The notes below the pieces were generated by a model. The model did no database searches, was not told the DNA's origin, and saw only the letters and a list, made by a program, of their open reading frames with translations. Shown here one piece after another: positions 17,309 to 24,685 of a stretch of DNA of 64,000 nucleotides. How positions within the stretch are numbered: the stretch's first letter is position 1; each line of letters opens with the position of its first letter. The translations under genes were made by a program, and so were the position numbers. The stretch covers positions 211,920-275,919 of the forward strand of contig PLDC01000019.1 in assembly GCA_003134995.1 (NCBI GenBank), written 5' to 3'. Source of the DNA: Acidobacteriaceae bacterium. Lineage in GTDB: Bacteria; Acidobacteriota; Terriglobia; Terriglobales; Acidobacteriaceae.

Positions 17309-17357
17309 GCAGCTATCAGCTATCAGCTATCAGCAAAAGACTGACAGCTGACAGCCA
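17309..17357. repeat. Heptamer array between aroQ and aroF
   Basis: Seven consecutive 7-nt units (GGCAGCT, ATCAGCT, ATCAGCT, ATCAGCA, AAAGACT, GACAGCT, GACAGCC) occupy the gap. The first and last units are inverted relative to each other. It begins 3 bp after the aroQ stop and ends 11 bp before the aroF start. Confidence 0.8.
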
Positions 17358-17368
17358 AGGTTTTTCCT

Positions 17369-18388
17369 ATGATTGTCGCCATGCAAGACGTAGCGGACGA
17401 GGGCCAGATTCAGCAGGTGATTGAGCACCTGGTGAAAATGGGATTCGAAGTGCACCGGTCAACCGGAGCGCGGCAAACTGTGCTGGGCGCGGTAGGAGCG
17501 GGGATCGACTTCGATATCCGCAACCTTGAGTTGCTGCCGGGAGTGCAGGAAGTCCATCGCATCAGCTCTCCATATAAATTAGCAGGCAAAAGCTTTCGTC
17601 CCGAGGGGACGATCGTAAAACTGGCGAATGGGATCAGCATCGGCGGGAATGAAGTCGTGGTAATGGCTGGACCTTGCTCGGTGGAATCGCGGGAACAGCT
17701 TTTCGCAACGGCGGAAGCGGTGGCGAAGTCTGGAGCGCGCGTGCTGCGCGGGGGAGCGTTCAAGCCGCGAAGTTCCCCGTATTCTTTTCAGGGGCACGGA
17801 GAAGACGCTCTGAAACTGTTGCGCGAGGCTGGAGAGAAATTCAAGTTGCTCGTGATCAGCGAGGTGATGGAGATTTCGCAGATTCCGATGATGTTGCCGT
17901 ACGTGGATATTTTGCAGCTGGGAGCGCGCAACATGCAGAACTTTAACCTGCTGCGCGAACTGGGGAAGGTGCGCAAGCCGGTGCTGGTGAAGCGCGGCAT
18001 CGCTGCGACATTTGAGGAATTGCTTCTCTCGGCGGAATACATCATGGCCGGCGGGAACTATGAAGTAATGTTGTGCGAACGCGGCATCCGCACGTTTGAA
18101 ACGTACACGCGAAACACGATGGACATTTCGGCGATTCCAATTATTCACAAGCTGTCGCATCTGCCGATGACGGCTGATCCGTCGCATGGAACGGGCCGAC
18201 GCGATAAGGTTGCGCCGATGGCGCGCGCGTCCGTGGCGGCAGGAGCGGATGCGCTGCTCATCGAAGTGCATTGCGACCCGAACAAAGCGTGGTCGGATGG
18301 CGCGCAGTCGCTCTTTCCGGAACAGTTCGCGAAACTGATGGATGAGTTGCGGATGATTGCGCCGGCCGTGGGACGAAAGATTGCGTGA
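17369..18388 (+). CDS. aroF: DAHP synthase (type I-beta, KDO8P-like), with N-terminal regulatory domain
   Basis: This 339-residue enzyme catalyses the first step of the shikimate pathway, joining PEP and erythrose-4-phosphate. Residues about 1-70 form the ferredoxin-like regulatory domain of this subfamily (IQQVIEHLVKMGFEVHRSTG). The TIM barrel follows, with VVMAGPCSVESREQ (PEP site), RGGAFKPRSSPYSFQG, LQLGARNMQNF, VLVKRGIAAT and the metal-binding region LPMTADPSHGTGRRD. Linkage to aroQ and tyrA makes sense for Phe/Tyr supply; the regulatory domain suggests feedback control by an aromatic amino acid. The TGA stop opens an octamer array. Confidence 0.95.
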   Translation: MIVAMQDVADEGQIQQVIEHLVKMGFEVHRSTGARQTVLGAVGAGIDFDIRNLELLPGVQEVHRISSPYKLAGKSFRPEGTIVKLANGISIGGNEVVVMAGPCSVESREQLFATAEAVAKSGARVLRGGAFKPRSSPYSFQGHGEDALKLLREAGEKFKLLVISEVMEISQIPMMLPYVDILQLGARNMQNFNLLRELGKVRKPVLVKRGIAATFEELLLSAEYIMAGGNYEVMLCERGIRTFETYTRNTMDISAIPIIHKLSHLPMTADPSHGTGRRDKVAPMARASVAAGADALLIEVHCDPNKAWSDGAQSLFPEQFAKLMDELRMIAPAVGRKIA

Positions 18389-18505
18389 TTGAGTGATCGG
18401 GTCATCGGGCGATTGTGCGATGAGTTTCTAGACCGCTTGGTTTCGAATTTGCGATGCTCTTCGAATCGCCCAATCACAAAATCGCGCGATCGCTTAATTC
18501 TTTTC
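18386..18505. repeat. Inverted octamer arrays between aroF and tyrA
   Basis: The left arm has 8-nt units TGATTGAG, TGATCGGG, TCATCGGG, CGATTGTG, CGATGAGT; the first three bases are the aroF stop codon. The right arm has CGAATCGC, CCAATCAC, AAAATCGC, GCGATCGC and ends about 15 bp before the tyrA start. The arms are inverted versions of one word. Confidence 0.75.
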
Positions 18506-18506
18506 T

Positions 18507-19370
18507 ATGCCAATCCGGCAAATCACGATTGTCGGCACCGGCCTGATCGGAGGGTCGTTTGCCCTGGCGATGCGAAAACGCGGGTTTGCCGGGCGCATTG
18601 TGGGGTGCGACCGGGAGTCTGCGCTGAAGAAGGCGAAGATGCGCGGCGTAATCGACAACGGATCGGTTGAGCCTGCGGAAGCTGTGCACGGTAGCCAGTT
18701 AGTGGTGCTGGCGACTCCGGTGCTTGCGATCGTCGATCTGATTGGACGGATCGGTCCGGGTCTGCCTGCGAGCACCTTGCTGACGGACGTGGGAAGCGCG
18801 AAGGCCTTAGTGGCGGAGCGCGCGCTGAGCGTCTTCGGAAAGAATGCAGGGAAGCGATTTCTCGGCGGACATCCCATGGCGGGCAAGGAACACAGCGGCG
18901 TGGATTATGCGGATGCCGATCTGTTCCAAAATGCGGTTTGGTTTCTGACGCCGCTGCCCGGACAGAATCTGCATGAAGGAATATTCGCGGAATTTGCGGG
19001 ATGGATCGATCAGGTTGGAGCGCGCATTGCGATGCTGCCTCCGGAGGATCATGATCACTTGTGCGCGTGGATCAGCCACTTGCCGCAAATGATTTCGACG
19101 GCGCTGGCCGCGGCCCTGGTGGAGGAGTTCGGCGAAGAAGCGCCACTGCTTCCGGCAGGCGGACGTGCGCTGCAGGAAATGACGCGGATTTCGTCGAGTC
19201 CCTATTCGATGTGGCGCGACATCGCGATCAGCAACAAGCAGAACATCGAGGATGCGCTGTTCAAAGTAGAGCAACGGCTGGCGCACATCCGGGAGAATCT
19301 TACAACGCGGCAGTTGGCAGAAGAATTTGAGCAGGCACATGGATTGAAGAAGAGTCGAGTAAAGAAATAA
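18507..19370 (+). CDS. tyrA: Prephenate dehydrogenase
   Basis: TyrA oxidatively decarboxylates prephenate to 4-hydroxyphenylpyruvate for tyrosine synthesis. The 287-residue protein has an N-terminal Rossmann fold (ITIVGTGLIGGSFALAMRKRG, cofactor preference not determined), GGHPMAGKEHSG (substrate and catalytic His region), and the helical dimerisation domain with HLPQMISTAL and RDIAISNKQNI. There is no C-terminal ACT domain, so direct tyrosine feedback is unlikely at this step. It is the last gene of the aromatic block; its TAA stop adjoins a large inverted repeat. Confidence 0.95.
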   Translation: MPIRQITIVGTGLIGGSFALAMRKRGFAGRIVGCDRESALKKAKMRGVIDNGSVEPAEAVHGSQLVVLATPVLAIVDLIGRIGPGLPASTLLTDVGSAKALVAERALSVFGKNAGKRFLGGHPMAGKEHSGVDYADADLFQNAVWFLTPLPGQNLHEGIFAEFAGWIDQVGARIAMLPPEDHDHLCAWISHLPQMISTALAAALVEEFGEEAPLLPAGGRALQEMTRISSSPYSMWRDIAISNKQNIEDALFKVEQRLAHIRENLTTRQLAEEFEQAHGLKKSRVKK

Positions 19371-19483
19371 ACCCACCACGGAGTCACGGAGCCACGGAGA
19401 AGTGTGATTGGTAATCGGTTGGATGTAAGACTTCCTGTTGTTTTCTCCGTGACTCCGTGACTCCGTGTCTCCGTGGTGGGTTT
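19371..19483. repeat. Large inverted repeat of octamer arrays (CACGGAGT-type)
   Basis: The left arm (19371-19402) is AAACCCACCA followed by CGGAGTCA/CGGAGCCA units. The right arm (19443-19483) is the inverse, with CTCCGTGA units and the end TGGTGGGTTT. The outer 14 bp match exactly and the right arm has one more unit. The loop is about 40 bp. It lies between the tyrA stop and the scoA start and could serve as a bidirectional RNA hairpin. Confidence 0.85.
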
Positions 19484-19503
19484 GGGTTAGAATTGCGAAC
19501 GCG

Positions 19504-20205
19504 ATGAATAAAGTGGTTGCTAATGCGGAGGAGGCGATTCGCGATGTCGGCGACGGCTCGGTCATTATGCTCGGTGGTTTCGGGCTATGCGGGATTCCAG
19601 AAAATCTGATTCGCGCGCTGGCACGCAAGGGATCGAAGAACCTGACGACCATCAGCAATAACGCGGGCATCGATGGATTCGGTGTGGGGTTGCTATTGTC
19701 CGCCGGGCAACTGCGGAAACACATTGGAACCTACGTGGGCGAGAACAAGTTGCTGGAATCGATGGTGCTCACCGGAAAAGTGGAACTGGATCTGGTGCCG
19801 CAGGGGACATTCTCTGAGCGGATTCGCGCTGCTGGCGCGGGAATTCCGGCATTTTTTACTCCTACGGGAGTCGGCACAATTGTGGCGGAAGGAAAAGAGA
19901 CGCGCGAGTTCGATGGCCGTCCTTACGTGATGGAGCGCTGGCTGAAGGCGGACTTCGCTTTCGTCAGAGCGTGGAAGGGCGACCGGATGGGAAACCTTGT
20001 ATACCGGAAGACGGCGCGAAACTTTAATCCCATCATGGCGACGGCGGCGAAAGTGACGATTGCCGAGGTCGAGCAGTTAGTCGACGTAGGCGAACTGGAT
20101 GCGGACTTGGTGCATACGCCTTCCGTTTACGTGAAGCGCATTTTTCAAGGGGAGTCGTACGAGCGGCGGATCGAGAAACGGACGGTGAGGAAATCGAGTA
20201 CCTAG
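19504..20205 (+). CDS. scoA: 3-oxoacid CoA-transferase subunit A
   Basis: This 233-residue alpha subunit of a class I CoA-transferase moves CoA from succinyl-CoA (or acetyl-CoA) to a 3-oxoacid such as acetoacetate. It shows the glycine-rich CoA-binding pattern GGFGLCGIPENLI, SNNAGIDGFGVGLLL and the FTPTGVGTIVAEGKETREFDGR stretch typical of ScoA. The start MNKVVANAEEAI is family-like; the upstream extension runs back into the inverted repeat. It is co-transcribed with scoB 28 bp downstream. Its TAG stop lies in a 7-nt array. Confidence 0.93.
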   Translation: MNKVVANAEEAIRDVGDGSVIMLGGFGLCGIPENLIRALARKGSKNLTTISNNAGIDGFGVGLLLSAGQLRKHIGTYVGENKLLESMVLTGKVELDLVPQGTFSERIRAAGAGIPAFFTPTGVGTIVAEGKETREFDGRPYVMERWLKADFAFVRAWKGDRMGNLVYRKTARNFNPIMATAAKVTIAEVEQLVDVGELDADLVHTPSVYVKRIFQGESYERRIEKRTVRKSST

Positions 20206-20223
20206 TACCTAGTACCTAGAACC
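20196..20223 (+). repeat. Heptamer array at the scoA stop codon
   Basis: Units GAGTACC, TAGTACC, TAGTACC, TAGAACC follow one another, and the first TAG is the scoA stop codon. Because 7 is not a multiple of 3, the repeated TAG falls in successive frames. Confidence 0.8.
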
Positions 20224-20233
20224 AGAATAGATT

Positions 20234-20908
20234 ATGGAAAATCCTGGTAAAGATATCGAGAAGCGTGAGCGCATTGTGAATCGGATTGCGCGTGAGTTGC
20301 GCGACGGTTTTTATGTGAACCTGGGCATCGGCATGCCTACACTCGTCGCCAATCATGTTCCCGCGGGAATGGAAGTCGTTCTTCAATCCGAGAACGGAAT
20401 GCTGGGCATCGGGCCTTATCCCGTGGAGGGTCAGGAAGACGCCGATCTGATCAACGCCGGCAAAGAGACCGTCACCGAGATGCCGGGGACGTCTTATTTT
20501 TCGAGCGCCGATTCATTTGCCATGATTCGCGGAGGGCATGTTGATTTGAGCGTGCTGGGCGCGATGGAAGTGGATGAGGCGGGCAACCTGGCGAACTGGA
20601 TGATCCCCGGAAAAATGGTGAAAGGGATGGGCGGCGCGATGGATCTTGTGGCCGGAGCGCGGCGTACTGTGATTGCGATGGAGCATACGACACGGGAAGG
20701 CGCTCCGAAGATTTTGAAGAAGTGCACGCTGCCGCTCACCGGCGTGAAAGTTGTGGATACGATTGTGACGGAGATGGCTTACATCCGCGTGACGGAGCGG
20801 GGGTTGGTGCTTGAGGAAGTGGCTCCGGGGTTGACGGCAGAGGATGTGCAGCGAGCCACCGAGGCGCGGTTGATCGTTAGCGACAATTTGAAGGTGATGG
20901 AGAGTTAG
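20234..20908 (+). CDS. scoB: 3-oxoacid CoA-transferase subunit B
   Basis: This 224-residue beta subunit carries the catalytic glutamate that forms the glutamyl-CoA thioester. It lies in [14 protein letters not shown] (Glu in SENG, about residue 56). Other family segments are [20 protein letters not shown] at the N-terminus, [20 protein letters not shown] and [19 protein letters not shown]. Together with scoA it probably serves ketone-body or branched-chain catabolism; succinyl-CoA:acetoacetate specificity is inferred from length and motif style. A palindromic element follows at 20930. Confidence 0.94.
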   Translation: MENPGKDIEKRERIVNRIARELRDGFYVNLGIGMPTLVANHVPAGMEVVLQSENGMLGIGPYPVEGQEDADLINAGKETVTEMPGTSYFSSADSFAMIRGGHVDLSVLGAMEVDEAGNLANWMIPGKMVKGMGGAMDLVAGARRTVIAMEHTTREGAPKILKKCTLPLTGVKVVDTIVTEMAYIRVTERGLVLEEVAPGLTAEDVQRATEARLIVSDNLKVMES

Positions 20909-20929
20909 TGCGGGGGCTGATACCCTCTC

Positions 20930-20955
20930 TTACGCGGCGCTGAAGCGCCGCTCTT
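20930..20955. repeat. GCGGCGCT/AGCGCCGC palindromic element
   Basis: An 8-bp stem GCGGCGCT/AGCGCCGC with a 2-base loop is flanked by TTAC and TCTTT. Near-identical copies lie at 28131-28157 and 44719-44748. Confidence 0.75.
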
Positions 20956-21024
20956 TCACCGTATCCCAACCACGGTTTCCAACCACGAACTCCCAACAAT
21001 CCGAACTGCCCTCAGCCGATCCGA

Positions 21025-21225
21025 CTAGACCCGAAACGGCGCAGCCAGCAACCGAAACGGCAGCGTGATCGCGAGAAAAATAATCTCCAGCACGCCGTGC
21101 ACCGCGACGCCGACGATGCGAAACGGCAGCAACAATAGCCAAATAAATGGATACGCGACCAGCGCCAGCAGAGCCAGCGGCCAACACATTACGAAGAGTA
21201 TGCACCACAGGAGGAAAGCAAACAC
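21025..21225 (-). CDS. Small two-helix membrane protein, unknown function
   Basis: This 66-residue, almost wholly hydrophobic protein starts at GTG after a strong AAGGAGG with a 7-base spacer. Two membrane segments are visible: about residues 2-33 (FAFLLWCILFVMCWPLALL) and about 36-60 (VGVAVHGVLEIIFLAITLPF). An aromatic-Pro-Arg turn separates them. It resembles small membrane proteins found across Acidobacteriota. It is monocistronic, between scoB (convergent) and the LolC/E gene (same strand). The good ribosome binding site is the main argument that it is real. Confidence 0.65.
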   Translation of the reverse strand: MFAFLLWCILFVMCWPLALLALVAYPFIWLLLLPFRIVGVAVHGVLEIIFLAITLPFRLLAAPFRV

Positions 21226-21292
21226 GATGAGACCTCCTTATCTTTCCTACCTAATTGTACGTGCGCAGCTGAGAAAAAGTTCCCGGAGGAGT

Positions 21293-22666
21293 TTATTCGT
21301 AGCGCAAAGATTCAGCCGGAAGAATCCTGCCGGCAGACCATGACGGGTAGAGCGTCGCCACAAAAGAAATCCCGACCGCACCCAGCGCGACGAATAAGCC
21401 ATCCATCAGGCGTGGAGCGAACGGCACATAATCGATGGAATAGACCTCGGGCGAGAGCGAAATAATGTGGTAATGGCCTCCAACGTAAGAAATGGCATAG
21501 CCCAGCAGAAGCCCGATGGCGGTGCCGATCACGCCAATCAGCACTCCCTGTGCGATGAATATGTTTCGCACCTGCGCTTGCCGCGTGCCCATCGACATAA
21601 GCACAGCGATGTCTTTCGTTTTTTCCATGACCATCATGATCAGGGATATCAGAATGTTGAGGGCGGCCACGAAGACGATCAGTCCGGTGGTGATGTAGGT
21701 GACCAGGCGCTCCATGTTCAGAGCGTGAAACAGGGCTTTGTTCTGCTCCTTCCAATTTGTAGTCATGAAGCCCTTGCCAGCCGCGTCTTCCAGTTGTTGG
21801 CCAACGATGTCCGCTCTGTCGATGTCGTCGACCTTGAACTCGATCACTGAAATCAAATCGCCCAGGCCGAACAGGCGTTGCGCATCCGAGAGCCGCGTGA
21901 ACGCCCACGACGAATCGTAGTCGAAGAAGCCGGAGTTGAAGATTCCCACAACGCGAAAGCGGCTGTACTTTGGGATCAATCCAAATGGGGTCAATTCGCC
22001 TTGCGGACTCACCACCAGAACGACGGAGCCAACCGTTGCGCCCAGATTGTCGGCCATATCTTTCCCGAGAATGATCGGCGGCATGGCGGCAACACGCGCG
22101 TGCACGCCCTCGAGAGCATCGGGAGATTCTTCGGGGGAATTCTGGGTAGGCGTGTCGACTGCATTGCCAGTAGCAGGATTTTTCAGCGGCTTAGTTTCTG
22201 ATGAATCAGGGACGGACGGTGGAGAAGTTTCTTCCAGAGCCGCTGCCGAACCTTCCTTTATGGTGTTCAGCAGATCGCCAACCCGCCGCTCGTCCGCTGG
22301 AATCATGCCCTTCAGAACGGCACCGCGAGCGCGAGCTCCGCGAGAAATCAGTACCTGCTCAAAAATCGCGGGAGCGGCGGCGACCACATGCGGCTGTTTG
22401 GAGAGACGCTCGAGCAAAGGCGGCCAATCCTTGATGCCGTCATCAGCCACGCGGAGCAGGCTGACGTGCGAAGTGGACCCGATCAAGCGCTCTTGCAAAT
22501 CCTGACGAAATCCGTTGTTGATGGCGAGCGCGATGATGAGCGAAGCCACTCCCGCCGCGACTCCGACAATCGAAATGCCAGTGATGATGCCGATAAACGC
22601 CTGGCGTCGCTTGGCTCTTAGGTAGCGGGTCGCGATGAAAAACTCGAAGCGCATGCGTGCTTTCAA
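21293..22666 (-). CDS. lolC: Lipoprotein-releasing ABC transporter permease (LolC/LolE family)
   Basis: This 457-residue inner-membrane permease extracts lipoproteins for transfer to LolA. The first membrane segment follows FEFFIATRYLRAKRRQAFIG, the LolC/E/FtsX N-terminus. A large periplasmic MacB-like domain spans about residues 50-300. Three C-terminal membrane helices form the FtsX domain, including the coupling segment TKDIAVLMSMGTRQAQVRNIF. An odd low-complexity insert of about 45 residues (about 140-190, rich in Pro, Ser, Glu and Thr) sits in the periplasmic domain. Only one permease is present, as in LolF-type systems; the matching ATPase is 20 kb away at 41750. Confidence 0.9.
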   Translation of the reverse strand: MKARMRFEFFIATRYLRAKRRQAFIGIITGISIVGVAAGVASLIIALAINNGFRQDLQERLIGSTSHVSLLRVADDGIKDWPPLLERLSKQPHVVAAAPAIFEQVLISRGARARGAVLKGMIPADERRVGDLLNTIKEGSAAALEETSPPSVPDSSETKPLKNPATGNAVDTPTQNSPEESPDALEGVHARVAAMPPIILGKDMADNLGATVGSVVLVVSPQGELTPFGLIPKYSRFRVVGIFNSGFFDYDSSWAFTRLSDAQRLFGLGDLISVIEFKVDDIDRADIVGQQLEDAAGKGFMTTNWKEQNKALFHALNMERLVTYITTGLIVFVAALNILISLIMMVMEKTKDIAVLMSMGTRQAQVRNIFIAQGVLIGVIGTAIGLLLGYAISYVGGHYHIISLSPEVYSIDYVPFAPRLMDGLFVALGAVGISFVATLYPSWSAGRILPAESLRYE

Positions 22667-22791
22667 TCTCGCCTTTCAGCCAAATCGGATTATAACGATA
22701 ACGGCGGAAAGACCGCGCATGAGTCGCCGCGCGCTCGTGGTCCCTAAACAAAAAAATCAATCCAAAACCCAAGTCTGTCATCTACGAAACC

Positions 22792-23373
22792 ATGGCAACC
22801 ACAATGCAATTCAGCCTGCCCGAAGCCACAGCAGTTCTCGCTCGCACCCCGGCAACCTTGAATGCACTGCTGCGCGGCCTGCCGAACACTTGGGTGCGCG
22901 GCAACGAAGGAGTCAGCAAAGACGGACACAGTGACCAAGGAAAAGATACGTGGAGCCCGTTCGACATCGTAGGTCACCTGATCGGCGGCGAGCTCACCGA
23001 CTGGATGCCGCGCGCGCGCATCATCCTCGAACACGGCGAAGCCCGCGCATTCGATTCCTTCGACCGCTTTGCGCAGGAAAAAGAGAGTCAAGGCAAATAC
23101 ATCGATCAGCTTCTCGACGAATTCGCCCGCCTGCGCAAAGAAAATCTAGCCGCGCTGCAAGAGCTGAATTTACAGCCCGAAGACTTGGCGCGGCGAGGAA
23201 AGCATCCGGAACTAGGAGTGGTAACTCTATCGGAACTGCTGGCGACATGGGCGGTACACGACCTCACGCACCTGCACCAGCTATCCCGCGTCATGGCCAA
23301 CCAGTATCGCGGCGCAGTCGGCCCCTGGAAAGCGTATCTGGGCGTGCTGCACTGTAACGGCCACGGCGGGTGA
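22792..23373 (+). CDS. DinB-like four-helix metal-binding protein
   Basis: This 193-residue protein belongs to the DinB/YfiT superfamily of putative metal-dependent enzymes, some acting on thiols. The predicted metal-ligand histidines are in DIVGHLIGGE (about residue 63) and AVHDLTHLHQL (about residues 159-165), the usual one plus two arrangement of the fold. The start MATTMQFSLPEATAVLARTP is the family-typical first helix. Its substrate cannot be told from context. It is convergent with the NUDIX gene, with a 28-bp gap. Confidence 0.85.
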   Translation: MATTMQFSLPEATAVLARTPATLNALLRGLPNTWVRGNEGVSKDGHSDQGKDTWSPFDIVGHLIGGELTDWMPRARIILEHGEARAFDSFDRFAQEKESQGKYIDQLLDEFARLRKENLAALQELNLQPEDLARRGKHPELGVVTLSELLATWAVHDLTHLHQLSRVMANQYRGAVGPWKAYLGVLHCNGHGG

Positions 23374-23401
23374 GTAACCTCGCTGAATCAGTTCCTGAGT
23401 G

Positions 23402-23839
23402 TTATTGCTCGGCATTTACTTTCTCGAATCCTTTGCGGATCACATCCATCGTATCCTCCGCCAGCCCTAAGCCCGTCAATTCCTCTCTGCTGAACCACCG
23501 CACTTCCGCTGCATCGCTGGCAGCCGCAATATCCCCCGCAACCCTGCGGCATAGAAAATCAATCAAAACGTAGTGATACTGCACGCGCTGGTCGGCATCG
23601 CGCAAAACCCGGTCGTAGACACCCAGCAGTTCACCGGGTTCAACGGTGAGCCCAGTTTCCTCACGGGCCTCGCGGATGGCTGCCTCGCGCACCAGTTCGC
23701 CAACTTCAAGCACGCCCCCGGGGATGGACCACTCAGCCTGCAGCGGCGGGTGAGCGCGCTTCACCAGCACGACGCGGGAGTCTTCAATGATAATTGCGCC
23801 CACCCCCACCAGCGGCGCTTCAGGGAATTCGCGTTGCAT
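23402..23839 (-). CDS. NUDIX hydrolase
   Basis: This 145-residue pyrophosphohydrolase has a complete Nudix box, GGVLEVGELVREAAIREA followed by REETGL, matching GX5EX7REUXEEXGU. The start MQREFPEAPLVGVGAIII gives the first beta strand. The style (WSIPGGVLEVGE, CRRV...AEVRWFSREEL) is that of MutT-like or ADP-ribose pyrophosphatase-like enzymes acting on nucleotide diphosphate derivatives. The exact substrate is not predictable. It is monocistronic, divergent from the ligD-type module. Confidence 0.92.
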   Translation of the reverse strand: MQREFPEAPLVGVGAIIIEDSRVVLVKRAHPPLQAEWSIPGGVLEVGELVREAAIREAREETGLTVEPGELLGVYDRVLRDADQRVQYHYVLIDFLCRRVAGDIAAASDAAEVRWFSREELTGLGLAEDTMDVIRKGFEKVNAEQ

Positions 23840-23865
23840 AGTGCAAAGATTCTAAAGCATGCTCA

Positions 23866-23925
23866 GTCCAAAGGTTTACCCTGTGATACCCCGTGTTTTC
23901 CGTGTTAAAGATTTTGACTTAGTCC
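23866..23925 (+). repeat. GTTTACCCTGTG-type dispersed repeat, copy 1
   Basis: The sequence AAAGGTTTACCCTGTGATAC, then CCCGTGTTTTCCGTGTT and AAAGATTTT, recurs in diverged form at 29838-29890 and 30024-30076. Its core is a run of CCGTG-type words with 8- to 9-nt spacing. Confidence 0.6.
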
Positions 23926-23947
23926 GTATGGTTAAATAGTTCTCGCC

Positions 23948-24685
23948 ATGGCCCTCGAAGAATACAAGCGGAAACGAAAATTCGAGCAAACCCCCGAGCC
24001 TCCCCCAAAAGTCGAGGCCAAAGCAGGTCACCGCTTCGTAGTCCAGAAGCACGACGCCACACGCCTGCACTACGACTTTCGCCTGGAGATGGAAGGCGTA
24101 CTCAAATCGTGGGCAGTACCCAAGGGACCTTCGCTCGATCCTGCCGACAAACGCCTCGCCATGCAGGTCGAAGATCATCCGGTTTCCTACTTCGATTTCG
24201 AAGGCACCATCCCCGAAGGCAACTACGGAGCCGGCACAGTCATGGTTTGGGACGTTGGCACTTGGCAGCCACTGTCTCCAGTTCCGGTGCAGGGAAAATA
24301 TGTTCCGGGCACTGACGCTGAAGCCGTCGCCATGCTAGCCAAGGGCGATTTGAAATTCCGTCTAAAAGGCAAAAAGCTAAACGGAGACTTCGCACTCATA
24401 AAAATGAAAGGCCGCCGTCCGGGAAGCAAAGGCACGGAATGGCTGCTCATCAAAAAGCACGACGACTACGCTGTCGAAGGCTACGACATCGAAGCTTACG
24501 ACGAATCAGTGCTAAGCAAACGCAGCTTGGCCGAGATCGCCGGGGATTCAGGATCAAAAGAGTGGAAAAGTCGGCCCGCGGGAGGCGGCAAGCTGAAGGC
24601 AGCATGGCTGGCTGATGCTGTGGCGAAACTCGACAAGAAGAAAGCAGCGGAAAGCGGCCAAAAAAAAAAGATCAAAAGCAAGTGA
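23948..24685 (+). CDS. DNA ligase D 3'-phosphoesterase domain protein
   Basis: This 245-residue protein is a stand-alone LigD PE domain, which trims 3' phosphates and ribonucleotides at DNA ends before end joining. Key segments are HRFVVQKHDATRLHYDFRLE (active-site His, Asp and Arg), WAVPKGPSLDP, VEDHPVSYFDFEG, GNYGAGTVMVWDVG and GRRPGSKGTEWLLIKKHD. A basic Lys-rich tail ends the ORF. Its TGA overlaps the GTG start of the following ligase gene (GTGA, 24682-24685). No polymerase domain and no ku gene lie in the window. The pair probably derives from, or functions as, a PE-ligase module. Confidence 0.93.
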   Translation: MALEEYKRKRKFEQTPEPPPKVEAKAGHRFVVQKHDATRLHYDFRLEMEGVLKSWAVPKGPSLDPADKRLAMQVEDHPVSYFDFEGTIPEGNYGAGTVMVWDVGTWQPLSPVPVQGKYVPGTDAEAVAMLAKGDLKFRLKGKKLNGDFALIKMKGRRPGSKGTEWLLIKKHDDYAVEGYDIEAYDESVLSKRSLAEIAGDSGSKEWKSRPAGGGKLKAAWLADAVAKLDKKKAAESGQKKKIKSK

